Shown here piece after piece: positions 1-11,265 of a DNA stretch of 64,000 nt. Source of the DNA: Magnaporthiopsis rhizophila (taxonomy: Eukaryota > Ascomycota > Sordariomycetes > Magnaporthales > Magnaporthaceae). The position numbers and the translations under genes were made by a program. Every line of letters starts with the position of its first letter. The stretch's first letter is position 1. The notes beneath the pieces were generated by a model. It saw only the letters and a list, made by a program, of their open reading frames with translations, ran no database searches and had not been told where the DNA came from. Where the stretch lies: positions 62,001 to 126,000 of the forward strand of contig PYSS01000111.1 in the NCBI GenBank assembly GCA_003049465.1, in the 5' to 3' direction.

Positions 1-320
1 GAGGGAAGCGCGTCAAGGAGAGCGCGTCGAGGGAAGTGCGTTAAGGGAAATGCGCCGAGGGAAATGCGTCGAGGGAAGTGCGTCGAGGAAGCGCGTCGAA
101 AAAAGTGCATCGAGGGAAGCGCGTCGAGGGAAATGCGCCGAGGGAAATGCGCCGAGGGAAATGCGTCAAAAAAGCGCATCAAGGGAAGCGCGTCGAGGAA
201 AGCGCGTCGAGGGAAATGCATCGAGGGAAATGCGCCGAGGGAAATGCGTCGAAGAAAGTGCATCGAGGAAGCGCATCGAGGGAAGTGCGTCGAGGGAAAG
301 TGCATCGAGGGAAGCGCATC
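1..320. repeat. 14-bp minisatellite array (window edge)
   Basis: The unit is GAGGGAARYGCGTC, repeated about 22 times with frequent transitions and occasional 1-bp deletions. It runs off the left edge of the window. Because 14 is not a multiple of 3, all three plus frames stay open and give Lys/Arg/Glu/Ser-rich peptides; these are repeat artefacts, not genes. The tract is purine-rich on the plus strand. Confidence 0.9.
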
Positions 321-795
321 GGCTATTGAGGAAGCCGTTATCAAAAAATCAATATCGTTTAGGGATGGAGGTAGTTCGAGAAAAGAATATCAAAGGGGGG
401 CGTTTGGGGAAGGCACGTCTTTAAGAAAATACGGCAAAATAGTACATTGAAGAAGGACGTTTGGTGCGTGCGGTTGAGGGAGACATGTTACAAGAACGGA
501 AATCGGACGGGTCGCAGCCGATAAACACCTGAAAACGAATACCAAGGGCGCCCACCTTGACGCGTTCGTGCGTCGCGTGGACACCCAGGCAGGCACGCGC
601 ACCACGGTATATAAGTCAGCTAGGTACATGTGCGAGGTAGGCAGGTACCTTCCGAGTGAAACCTGGTGGGGAGCAGCGAACCTTTGCCGGGCATTATTGA
701 TAACTTATTCAAATGGACATTAGGCCTTGGTATTGATTTGTGGACTGCTTGAGCCTCGCCACGAGCGGGTCCGCTTCTAAGCGGTTGCCGCCTTG
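321..795. other. Unassigned, mixed composition
   Basis: Between the minisatellite and the first mini-LTR I see no recognisable gene. Short open frames exist on both strands but have no domain signature. The GC content is moderate and RIP-like decay is not obvious. Confidence 0.4.
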
Positions 796-800
796 TTTAT

Positions 801-940
801 TGATGGAGGTGCGCGACGGCTGGCACCCAAAGTGATTGGTGTCTATTGCTACTCTACTTGATCGCAGGCCAGGGCCGGTGCGAGGCCTAAAGCTATGGGG
901 CACTAGTTGCCACCCACGTGACTCCAGGCCACCTCTGACA
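801..940 (+). repeat. Solo mini-LTR (TRIM-like), copy 1
   Basis: A 140-bp element starting TGATGGAGGTG and ending CACCTCTGACA. It is flanked by the direct repeat TTTAT (796-800 and 941-945). TG...CA ends, short imperfect terminal inverted repeats and a 5-bp target duplication are the standard marks of a solo LTR. At 140 bp it is in the range of TRIM elements. A near-identical copy with its own 5-bp duplication lies at 15119-15260. A MITE with 5-bp duplications is the alternative. Confidence 0.75.
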
Positions 941-945
941 TTTAT

Positions 946-1567
946 CCACCCGCATCTTGCATTCATAACTCGTCCAAGCACCAAATACTAGGCGCGGACA
1001 ATATGGGCGTCAGATTAGGGTTCATTTATTTATGCTACTATTGCTACCGTTCGGCTTAAACCGGGGTGTGTTGTGCGCTCGGGATGCTCCTACTGGCAGT
1101 TTTGGTCATCGTCCACATCAATTTCCCTCGTTCCTGCAACAAAACCAGTAGAATACCTCGAACCCCCTCGATACATTATAAAACCATTCGTATGCCCATT
1201 AATCCGTTTATCGGTAACGTTAAGAATACGGTACAGAAACGCACTTTTAATATTCGGAAAGATAAAAACGGTTAGCTCTCCGGATATATGGAAATTATTT
1301 ATCGCAAATCGTGCCGCCTTCGTCTAATATCAATTGGCCGTCCCAATTCCGTCGGTAGGCTTTTAATCCTCGTTAAAAGCCGTGGAGTACGAGGAATTCC
1401 CGCTATTTATGTATTGCCCGAAAATAATACGTTTGCCCCGACAAGTTTCGGATTTTTGATTGCTCCTCAGCCATGTTTATATAACCTTTTTAAAGTTTAA
1501 GGCGCGGTTTCTATCATTTCGCTACATAGTTATTTCGATAAGCGGATAATAGGGAGACGGAAGGCTA
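946..1567. other. Unassigned, possible gene relic
   Basis: No domain is recognised. Plus-strand frames between about 1070 and 1500 read for 60-80 residues with scattered stops, which could be a decayed exon, but nothing supports a function. Confidence 0.3.
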
Positions 1568-1614
1568 CCCCCCCCCCCCCCCCCCCCCNNNNNNNNNCCC
1601 CCCCCCCCCCCCCC
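1568..1614. other. Poly-C run with a 9-N assembly gap
   Basis: A homopolymer C tract is interrupted by nine Ns (1589-1597). It is most likely an unresolved homopolymer where the assembly broke, so the true tract length is unknown. Confidence 0.95.
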
Positions 1615-1957
1615 GCTGCGCAAAGGGTTAACCCGTATATCCGCAAACCCTATCTAACGAATGCGGCTGTAATTTTTTTTGCCAATTTTTGGTAGCTCGT
1701 GCGTAATGCACGGGTTTTTGGCCATTTTCGGGCACTGACGTATCCCGCTCGTTTTAAGCCATACGCTGCAAAATTTATAGTATTTTGCTAATCGCGGAAA
1801 TAGGAGGGTATGGTCCCCGATATTGCCTTTGTGCGTAAAAAAAAGCAACAAAGGTTAAATATGGGCGGGTTTAAAGCAATGGACGCCGGCCTATCCTTAA
1901 CGGTACTAGCGCCATAAGCTGGCAGCATAAAGCATAGAAACGCTTTAAAGATTATTT
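1615..1957. other. Unassigned flank of element E1
   Basis: This moderately AT-rich single-copy flank leads to the target duplication TCCGT (1958-1962). One 65-codon minus frame (1654-1851) has no recognisable domain. Confidence 0.3.
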
Positions 1958-1962
1958 TCCGT

Positions 1963-2454
1963 TGTTACAAACGGTTCTCTGCTCCTAGGGTAGGGTATGC
2001 TAGGAAAGGCGCTAAGCAGTAAGATCTCCACAAGGTCGCTTGTGCTGGGAACTGGGATAGTAACAAAAGTTTCGATTGCTTGCCCAAAAGGATACCTTGG
2101 AGCTAATTTAAATTAATTAATACCGAGGCCTTAGTTAAAAATTTATTTAACACAGTAAAAACCCCTCGCCTTATATACCAGCAACCCCTCCCTATTATAT
2201 TTGTGCTATATCTGTTATATTTGCCATATTACATAACAAACATATTATTATGCTATATTTGCTATGTTTATTATATTATATAACAAATATATCAAACATA
2301 TCACCCGTGCTTAAATAAGTGCCTGATTATATAATTTCCTTTTTTTAGCTTGGCTTTGGTTATTCAGCCCCTGGCCTTTATAACTGCAGGGTAAAGGCAT
2401 CCCGCTAGGGGTTAGCCCCAGCCTTCTTATCCCTTACCAGCTATGGTTGTAATA
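1963..2454 (-). repeat. E1 3' LTR (left copy)
   Basis: 492 bp, beginning TGTTACAAACGG and ending in TAATA, a mutated form of the intact GTAACA end of the right copy. The outer (left) 100-150 bp keep more G and C than the inner part. Confidence 0.95.
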
Positions 2455-2474
2455 TTAGGTCTCCCTTTTTAGGC
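2455..2474 (-). other. Polypurine tract of E1
   Basis: Directly inside the left LTR the minus strand reads AAAAAGGGAGACC, a purine run in the position of the plus-strand primer of retrotransposon replication. The same motif follows the left LTR of E2 (17328), E3 (29177), E4 (36310) and E5 (50194). Confidence 0.6.
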
Positions 2475-2570
2475 CAAATCCCTTTAGCCAAAATTTATAG
2501 CCCTATCCTTTTATTAATAATAAATACTTTTCTTTCCTTATCATTTCCTGTCTCTTTTTTTTTTAACAAA

Positions 2571-3137
2571 ATATTCGGTCGGGTACAAAAATGCAAACCG
2601 GCATTATTAACTATCTATTAAAATAATCTTTTTGCTTCCCTTTTTTTTTCCTTAATTAAAATGCTTTCCTGTTTTTCCTGCAAGGCTTTTGGTCGTTCCA
2701 GGTGCAAAGTTTCCCCCCGAGACTCTTTTCGGTGCGTGAAATATATCCATCAGGGACGGTCTCGATGCAACGTTCTTGGCCTTATTCCAAAACAGCTTTG
2801 TTCCATCGGCAATCAGCATGCGAAATTAAAAACCGAGCTGAAAACTGCCGAAAAGAAATATCGCGCTATTAAACAAAAATTATTTGCTGTTAGCGCTCAA
2901 ATTAAGCGCTTTTGCAAATAAAAAAAAATATAGTTTAAAAGGAAAATGCGTACGATCCGTTACAGGATTAACAGCGTTAAGGAGTTGGAGCGGGTCAAGC
3001 AGAAGGAGGCCGAAAAGGCGGTTGCACAGGTTTTTACCGCACCTTTAAATTTGCTGTTCCCCAATTTCCCTTTTTTACCCTCTAATTGGAACAGGCTTGG
3101 GGTTTATCCGAACCTTAACCTGCTTGTCCTTTTTTAA
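2571..3137 (+). pseudogene. E1 antisense ORF: six-Cys (Zn2Cys6-like) coiled-coil protein
   Basis: This plus-strand frame is about 188 codons long and converges on pol, whose stop lies 150 bp away at 3288-3290. The first codon is ATA where E4 keeps ATG. From 2670 it encodes C-x2-C-x7-C-x9-C-x2-[Y]-x7-C; the Tyr replaces a Cys that E2 and E4 retain. A Lys/Glu-rich stretch with coiled-coil character follows (about 2820-3030), then a hydrophobic tail ending NLLVLF. The two stops at 2919 and 2931 correspond to Gln and Trp codons in E5, as expected of RIP. The cysteine spacing is close to the fungal Zn2Cys6 cluster (first loop 7 rather than 6), so DNA binding with dimerisation is a plausible inference. 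No intact copy is present in the window. Confidence 0.7.
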
Positions 3138-3287
3138 TCGAATAAATTAATAAATTTTTAACAATTTCCTTAAGTTGCATAGCGCAATAATAGCGTGCTT
3201 CGATCTTTATCGAAAGGTTCTGGGTTCGATTTTCAGTGTAACCTTTAATACAATAATGCTCCGTTATTACAGCAGTGCGCTATTGGA

Positions 3288-6200
3288 TTAAACTTTTTTA
3301 TTATTTGCTAACCTTTTTATAATTGCTTTTGCTGATACTTTTATAAAGCTTTCTGGCAGTTTGTAAGGTTCGTTTTTTTTTTCCATATATTATACTTGTG
3401 TCCGTATTTTGCCTATTTAACCAAATACTATCGTTTATAGTAATATATTTTATTGTTAAAAATTTTCTCGATTTTCTACTTTTGGTTCGGGTCAATTTTT
3501 ATTAATTTCGTGCTTTTCGACCCAAATAATGCCGGTTTTAGCAAAAAAACGTGAAAAATGGGGTAAATTTTTATAATTGGCAATAATTAAAATTCGTAAT
3601 TAACTGGTAAAATTATTTTTTTAACCCTGAACGGTCCGAATTTTTTGTGATCCAGCTTATTACTTGGCCGTTTTATTTTAATATTGCGGTGCAAAAAATA
3701 AATATTATCCTTTTTTTTAAAGGTTGGTCCTTCGAGCCTTTTTTTATTTATTTGGGTGGATATGCGTTTTCGAAGCTTTTTAAGCTTTTTTTACAAATAT
3801 TTATATAGCCTAGTTATTTCGGTGACCTGTATCTCTGCTATTAAAGCATTTTTTCCTGCTTTAAATTTTTTGTACACCATAAATATAAACCTATAATTTG
3901 CGAAAAACGGAGTTATTTTTATACTTTTGTATACCGAACTATTATAAGCAAATTGGGCTATAAAAAATAATTATATCCAGTTAGTTTGTTTATAATTAAT
4001 ATAATAATATAAATATTATTTTATGGTTTGGTTTGTCCGTTCTATTTATTTATCTGCTTTGGGATAATAAACTGTTAATAATGCGTATTTTGCTTCAAAT
4101 TTTGCTATTAAAGCCTTTTAAAACTTATTTATAAACAGTTTATCTCAATCCGTGATCAATTTATCGGGTGTTCCGTGTTCCAATATCACGTTTCTGATAA
4201 AAATATATGCTAGTTTCGTAATATTGCTGCTTTTTTTATAAGGTAAAAATAAGGCATATTTAGTAAACCTATTTACTATTACTAAAATATTATTATACTG
4301 AACATTTATTAATGATTCTTTTGATTTAAAAAGCTTAACCATAAAATTTATCGTAACTTTTTGCTATGCTTTGCTAAGCGCTAGCAAAGGCTGAAACAAC
4401 CCGTAAAATTTATACCTGCTGGCCTTATTCTTTGCACAGCTCTCGCAATCCTTAATTGCTTTTCGTATTTCGGCGCGGGTTTCCGTAAACCTGTAATACT
4501 GACAAAATCTTTTCCAGGTTTTAGCAACCCCCTAATATCCATTAGCCATCTGGCTGTAAATTTGCTGGATTTTTTCTGGGGTTCAGCTTTTCTGTCGGGT
4601 TATTTTGGCCAATGCCCGTTACGCCGGGATCAGGGATCCGTTTGGTCCTTTGGCCAGAACTGCGCATATTTTTGGTGGCATATCCACCTAATGGTCCAAT
4701 CACCGGCTCAGGGCATCCGCTCGGCCGTTTTTTAACCCTTTCCTAACCTTAATTCGAAGGTTATAATTTTAAAAAAACTGGCTCCATCGGATTTATCTTT
4801 TGTTCAGCGCTTGGCTAATAATAAATTATAACAGATTTTTATAATCGATATACATTATAATTTAATAATTAGCTTTGTACAAATATACCCTTCATTTTTC
4901 CAAAATTTTAATAATAGCAAAAAGCTTTTTATCATGGATCTGATAATTTAGCTCTGATTCATTTAATTTTTGCAAAAAAAACGCGCAAAAGTGCAACCTT
5001 CCTTAATCGTCTTATTATCCCAATTATCCTTCGATAACAAAGTTCGATGCATCAATTTCAATTTCAAAGGGTTTTTCTGGGTCTGGCATTACCAATACCG
5101 GTATTTGGATAATAGCTTTTTTCAGCAAATCAAAAACTATTTATTTTTGTATCCCCCAATAAAACTGGGTATTATTTTTGGTAAAATCCGTAAATAATAT
5201 AACCTTTTTGTTAAAATCTCGGATAAACCTTCGATAAAAATTCAAAAACCCCAGAAAACTTTGCATTTTTTTAATTATAATAAGTACAGGCCAATCTTTT
5301 ACCGCCTGTATCTTTTTGGGTTCCATCCGAATTTCCCCTTATTTAATAACAAACCCGAGGAAAACTACCTTTAAAAAATGCCATATACATTTGTCCGAAT
5401 TAACCAGAAGCTTTGCATCCTGCAACTTTTATAACACCTTATACACGTATTATTTATATTTTTCCAATATATTTAAAAAAATCAGGATATTATCCAGGTA
5501 TATAAAAGCGAAAATATCGAGGTACTTTTATAATACATAATTAATTATTTGCTAAAATATGGCTGGTATATTAATAAGCCCGAAAATTATTACCAGTAAT
5601 TCGAAAACTCCAAACTTGGTCCAAAAAGCAGTTTTCCACTTATTCCCCTCCTTAATTCTTAACAGGCTATAAGCTTTGCATAAATTTAAAGCTGTAAACC
5701 ACCGGTTTTTCCCGAATCTGTTTTTAAATTTGTTAATTAAGGATAAAAAATATCAATCTTTTATTATTTCCTGATTTAACGAATAATAATCGATATATAT
5801 CCGTTTCTCCCTGTTTTTTTTGGGAATAAACAAAATTTTATATCCCACAGGAAAGTCGGAAGGTCTGGTAAATTCTTTCCTAATTTCTTCTTTTAATTAT
5901 TTTTGTAACAGCTTTTTTTGCTAAGGGTTTAATCGATACAGCTTCTGGTATTTAAATTATGCTTCCGGTTTAAGTTTGATTTTATAATCAAATGGTTCGT
6001 GTTCCGGTAATACCGTTTCCAAATCTTTCTGGAACAACTTTTAATATTTGTGGTATTTTTTAGGAACATTTTTAAATCCATTTTTGGTAATTCCCTATTT
6101 GTTAGATTTATTTGCGTCCGTATTTATTAGCATTTCGGTTAGTGCAGTTTGCCAGGGCTAACTGCTATATCCTGCCGCTATTGCGGCTATCTTTTCTGGC

Positions 6201-8848
6201 GTCCGATCTCTATTATCCGGGGCCTGTGGCTATTGGGCTTTTTTACTGATTAATGGTAATTTCCTCCATTGGATTTGTTCGGTAACCTAATTTATTAGGG
6301 GGTTGTACTTTTTGAATTATAAAATATTTAAAATTAGGTTTTTTCCTTTTATATTTATAACATTCAAGATTATTTTGCAAGTTTTTCCCAAAAATCAAAA
6401 TTTAAAATAATTAATTTTAATATTAATCCTTCTTTTATTAAACGTAACTAGCTCCCATTTTATTATCATAAAATTATATGGTTCCTTTTTTTAATACGTT
6501 GGAATACCGTACCTTTTTACCGTTTTTGGTAAAAAATAATTTTTTTGGGTTTCATAATCGATCATAATTTTTATTTTTTGCCCTTTCCAATATATTATTA
6601 TCCTGATATACTTATACTGGTCGGTAATCGTTATTATTAAAAACCTTGCTGGTTATTGCCCTATCCGTGCCTTATTTTCGGATAAATTTTCTAATTTTTT
6701 GCTTAGAGCGCCTACTGCCGGGCCCTAATTATTCCTGTCGATCGGGCAAACCCGTTTATCCAGGCCCTCGTTTTTTTTTCCATATGTACCTTGCACTCCG
6801 GTTTCCTGCACATCTGATATATAAGGATTCCTATTAGGCATATTATAAAATAGGCTGGTAACAGCATAAAGGTTGCTGTTAAACTTTTGTAACCTATTTT
6901 TGCTATCCACCATTTCGGAAATTGATATTTTTGTTATAAATACCGCACTGGTTCTTTTTTTTTCCTCCGTGGAAAGAAATTGTGCTTTAGCTTTTTGGTT
7001 ATATATCACTTGCAATCGTTATATAGGTATTCGGCCCAAAAAAAGCTTATTATAATAGCCCGCATCGGGGTCCATATTTTTATGGTTTAATATATATAGC
7101 TGCGCTAATTATTAGTTTAGGTTCGGAATATTTTCAAATGGTGCCCCATAATAGGTAACCGATTGGTTATTTTTTAACCAATCCAGGGATTTCCTTTTAT
7201 TATTTTGCGCCGGTTTTTTGCATATTAAACCGCTAATAGGTTTGGGCTGGTTCTAAAACCACCGGTTTATTTCCAAAAACCTGAATAAAATATACACCTT
7301 CCGTACTTTCTCTTTAATTATAAAGGGTTATTTTTTTATATTAATTAGTTATTAATCGAATTTTTGCTGGAATTTTTTAAAATTAACCATATATTATTCT
7401 CTGCTGGGTTTTTTATCGTTAAGGTCCGTCTCTGTAATTTTCCAGTACTTTATCAGGCCCAGTTTTTCTTCCTGGGCTTGCAACCAATACATCTGGCCTA
7501 AAAGCGGTTCCACTTTCGCATCTGTATCTAAGCTTTTTTTAAAATCGTTAACCAAGGTATTTAATATACCTTTGTATCGGGCTAATTTTTTAAATTTTTT
7601 GTTTTGTTCGGTAAATTTTCCCGTTATTAGTATATTATTATTACCGCACTGGGCCCCCTCAAATTCTTTCAAACTTTGGGTTATTTTACTATTACCCCGG
7701 GGTTAGCCTATTTGTTGTATTATAGCAAACTATTGCTTGGGATAATACCCTATAATATTTTTATCGGAACAATAGGTTATACAGTTTCCATTAAAACAGT
7801 AGGTTTAACTAAACAATGCTCCAGGGCACAGGCTTTTTTTTACCAACCGTCCGGTTATTTTTGGAAAATTTGGGATTATAGGCTGGTGGTTTTCTGGCGC
7901 ACCTTTTTGGCAAAAAACAGCCGTTTATCGATTTTTCTGCGGGCAATTTTTTTTAATATATCTTTTTTTCCCATATTTAAAGCATTTCCCTTTTTTGGAT
8001 CCTTAAACCTAACATGCTTTTATTCTTTGTACTGGTGTGTAACTCCTGCGCTAAAATTTATAAATCTAAAATGTGTACCATAAGCCGTAAATTGTTATTA
8101 TTTTGCTTTTTTCTGGTTAATTTTATTATTTTGCACCACTAACTTGGTTTGCTAAACTTTTTTCTCGAGGCAATATTTATACAATTTATTACTAATACGG
8201 ACGGCCATAATAATATAATCGACAAAATTTTCAGGTTATTCCTGTTTGGATAATTTGTTTTTTACATTATCCCTTAGCCTTTAATAAAGTTGGATTATTT
8301 TGGTATTTTTTGTTCAATCAAATTTGTTAACCAATCGTTGGAACTCGGAAATATAAATTAATACAGAGCTTTTTTACCAAAACTAAAGCAGCTCTCTTTC
8401 GGCCACCCATCTTTTATCGACCTGTCCGAAAACCTTGGCAATTTTTTTACCAAATTTCTCGAAATTAGCAAATATTAATTTGGTTTTTTCCTTGGATTTA
8501 TTATGCCCTTTCAAATAATTAAACCAGATAGGTTTGAACCAATCCTTAACTTTGCTATCCAAACGCATAGCTGCATAAGCAATTTTCTGTTTTTCCCGCT
8601 GGAAATAGTCTCGATAAAACAGAAAATATCCCTTATATTTAATCAGGAACATTTTAATTTTGCTTTTTTTTTTTATCATATTTGTTGGGTAAGGGGAACT
8701 TGTAAAATTTAACAATAATATAAGGCTCGGCCTAAGCTTTTTTAAACCTCTCGACTTTTGCAATAAATATTTGCATGGCCGCCAAAAGATCGTTATACAT
8801 TTTGCCGGTAATAATAACGCCCTCGGATTTTTTGCCTGCAGTTAACAT
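3288..8848 (-). pseudogene. E1 gag-pol polyprotein, RIP-degraded
   Basis: The start is inferred at 8848 (Met-Leu-Thr-Ala), 52 bp inside the 5' LTR. The best gag segment is 8383-8763, with a capsid-like pattern of aromatic and basic residues (KGYFLFY, then MRLDSKVKDWFKP). RT is readable around 5330-5950, with the active site YLDN instead of YLDD, followed by FLGFLNFYRRFI at 5141-5326. The integrase core is at 4145-4342 (Asp and HGTPDKLI motifs) and its C-terminal part at about 3590-3930. A chromodomain is readable at about 3345-3487 with stops at Gln and Trp positions. The chromodomain places the family among the fungal chromoviruses. Tens of nonsense codons and many missense changes make it dead. 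Confidence 0.9.
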
Positions 8849-8900
8849 GATTTGCTACTGCTCGTTACCTCCGGTAAATACTGAACAGGATCAGTCAAAA

Positions 8901-9392
8901 TGTTACAAACAGTTCTCTGCTCCTAGGGTAAAATACACTAAAAAAGGCGCTAAGTAATAAGGTTTCCACAAGGTCGCTTGTGCTGGGAACTGGGATAATA
9001 ATAAAGGTTTTGATTGCTTGCCCAAAGGGATGCCTTAAAACTAACTTAGATTGATTAATACTAAAGCCTCAGTCAAAAATTTATTTAACACAATAGGAAC
9101 CCCTCGCTTTATATACCAGCAACCCCTCCCTATTATATCTGTGCTATATTTGCTATATTTGCCATGTTACATAGCAAACATATCACTGTGCTATATCTGC
9201 TATATCTGTTATATCATATAGCGAACATATCAAACATATCACCCGTGCTTAGGTAAGTGCCTGATCATGTAACTTCCTTCTCTTAGCTTGGCTTTGGTCA
9301 TTCGGCCCCTGGCCTTCATGACTGCGGGGTAGAGGCGTCCCGCTGGGGGTTAGCCCCAGCCCTCCTGTCCCCTGCCAGCTGTGGTCGTAACA
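8901..9392 (-). repeat. E1 5' LTR (right copy)
   Basis: 492 bp, ending in an intact GTCGTAACA. The last 140 bp (9250-9392) are strikingly GC-rich compared with the same positions in the left LTR. The U3 part (about 9120-9240) carries short AT repeats built from GTGCTATATTTGC and AGCAAACATATCAC-like modules. Confidence 0.95.
9107..9116 (-). promoter_or_regulatory. LTR TATA box
   Basis: The minus strand reads GGTATATAAAG within the 5' LTR, and the sequence is kept in most LTR copies of the window. This is the likely core promoter for the retrotransposon transcript, with U3 to the right and R/U5 to the left. It is inferred from sequence only. Confidence 0.55.
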
Positions 9393-9393
9393 T

Positions 9394-9562
9394 CCGTAAG
9401 GTAACATTTGCACGGCCACAAATATCCCCGCCAACCCCAAAATCTCGTTTATTTATATAATAGGCTAATGCTGCGCCNCCGTAAGGTAACATTTGCACGG
9501 CCACAAATATCCCCGCCAACCCCAAAATCTCGTTTATTTATATAATAGGCTAATGCTGCGCC
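9394..9562. other. 84-bp exact duplication around one N
   Basis: Bases 9394-9477 and 9479-9562 appear identical and are separated by a single N at 9478. This is most simply two contig ends that overlap but were scaffolded without merging. The real locus probably has one copy. Confidence 0.85.
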
Positions 9563-10521
9563 TAATAATTGGTTACAAGCTACCCCTTTTTTGCAGAAAT
9601 TATAGGCCTAACGGGGATAAATATGCCCAGCTATTTCTTATTTTTTATACCCTAGCAAAACCTGTCCAGCTAGGTGCTAGTTTTCCTTTGCTTATTTTAT
9701 TTTCACCCGGCCGTACATTTTAAGGTAAAAAAGTAGCGGAATATATTTTTCAGAGGGGGAGGGCCAGGTGTGGTAAATAATATGCAACTGGAAAAAATTA
9801 CCACGTTAAAAATGGCGCTTTTGCCACGTTATTGCACACCTATAAAGTGTGGGGGGTGAATAAAATAAATTTCTAAATGCACCCTACGTTACCGGTGCAG
9901 TTAGTTTTTAGGTTATTTTCGGCGATATTGCACGCCTCCCGCCTTGTTTTTTTTAAATTTGTACGCTATTACATTAATCTTTTGGCATTTCCCACCCCCT
10001 TTATCTTTGTACGACATTTTTTTTGGCAATTGGGTAGCATTTTGGCAGTGGGCAGAACTGGAATAATCCGATACCGGGGCCTATTATAGCCTTTTCTTCT
10101 GTAACTTGGCAGCTTGCCTCCTAAATTAGGGTTGGCAATTTGCCTTTTAAATTAACAGCTTGGTTCTAAAATACCTTGGATGGCCAAACCCTTTGCTTTT
10201 GTCCCTGTATTCAGATTTACGAACCTTAGCATTTATTGGTTGGCCAGGGAGGCCCAACGAGCCGGAAGGGCGGCGAGGTCGGTGGCAGGCTTTGTGGAGC
10301 GCCTGGAAAAGCCATTTGTAGCATTTGAAAAGCAAATTGTGCCATTTAGGAAAAAGTTTCTGGCGAAATTTGGTGCTGCTTAGCTTTAAGAGAATTATGA
10401 AAACTTTTATTTCCAAGGTGTAATTTCCAGCAGCTAAGTCAAAGCATCCCCTGTTCGGTACCCCAAAATTTACAGATTACCATTAAAAGTAACGCATTTA
10501 ACTGCATGTTTAACGTACAAA
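9563..10521. other. Unassigned
   Basis: Moderately AT-rich sequence without a recognisable domain. Overlapping open frames on both strands near 10150-10410 include an Arg/Ala-rich plus-strand peptide of 67 residues, but nothing shows which, if any, is real. Confidence 0.3.
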
Positions 10522-10985
10522 TTAATTAATTATAATATATAACCTGACGGATACCTGATCAAAATTTTCCGCTTTTTCCAATAATGTATTGCTTTTTTTT
10601 GTATTTTTACTATTTGTGGCTGCAATGCAACGGATATTTACGAAAGTCTGGTTGGGGTCAGCTGCAACCTTCCTTTTTTTGCAAGGCTTTAACGCTTCCA
10701 ATTTTGCAAGCAATTTGATTTTTTGGTAAGCGCTAGCCAATTTAATATTGCGTATCTCGTAGCTTTTGCGAAGTTTTTGGAAGAAAAGCCGCGTTGTAGT
10801 TGTTGACGGAATCCGAGTGCTGAAGGTATGGATCTGCGAGGCCAACTCTCTAGTCCGTCTAGAAGTTTCCTATAGGACCTGCAACAATATTGGAAGGGCC
10901 TGGGTATGTTTTTGGCCCTTATCTTTTTTTATAAACTGCCGGATTTGTAATTCCGATTTGTTTTTATTGCTATTTTCCACCAAAA
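10522..10985 (-). pseudogene. pogo transposase C-terminal fragment
   Basis: A minus-strand fragment whose peptide matches the tail of the pogo transposases at 15839-16824 and 26750-27124 in this window. The shared parts are a Leu/Ile-rich start (LASQI / LATQI), the heptad-like segment SYEIRNIKLASAYQKIKLL, then KKRKVAADPNQTFVNIR. Catalytic and DNA-binding regions are missing: the homology stops at 10985, where a different dispersed repeat begins. It is a truncated relic. Confidence 0.75.
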
Positions 10986-11100
10986 GTATTAGGGATCACC
11001 CTTACAAAAGAGACAGGGCTGCAATAGTAATAATAGATTAACGTCAGTGCCTCGGATACTATCACATATTCGCGCACGTGTCAGTACCGTCTGGCAGCCA
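10986..11100. repeat. About 115-bp dispersed repeat, copy 1
   Basis: Begins GTATTAGGGATCACCC and matches 62701-62820, including a short AAT-rich stretch and a CAGTGCCT motif. In the second copy that motif forms a perfect 17-bp palindrome; here it is mutated by transitions. The family is unknown. It abuts the truncated pogo fragment. Confidence 0.7.
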
Positions 11101-11265
11101 CCCTGGTGGCTTTTAAATATGCCCGTAACAGCGGCTGGGCAGTTCTACGTGGTTGCGTTGCGCCGATTTTAGGGGGCTAAATACAGGGAAAGTTTTAACC
11201 ATAGGGCAACTGTAAAACCCTACTCCTGCCCTCCTTTTTTTCTTTCTCGGGGCCTTTATGTTCCC

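Larger units (their letters stand above)
1963..9392 (-). mobile_element. E1: full-length Ty3/mdg4 chromovirus, RIP-inactivated
   Basis: A complete LTR retrotransposon of 7430 bp with two 492-bp LTRs and a perfect target duplication TCCGT (1958-1962, 9393-9397). LTR ends are TGTTAC/GTAACA. Coding is on the minus strand in the order gag, pol (RT, RNase H, integrase, chromodomain), followed by a plus-strand ORF that converges on the end of pol. The interior is very AT-rich and full of TAA/TAG stops, typical of RIP. It belongs to the same subfamily as E5 (long U3 AT-repeat module); E2-E4 form a second subfamily. It cannot be autonomous in this state. Confidence 0.95.

Noticed and set aside
1..320. 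Possible subtelomeric or telomeric repeat
   Set aside because: The unit is 14 bp and does not contain the TTAGGG type found in most filamentous ascomycetes. It is an ordinary minisatellite.
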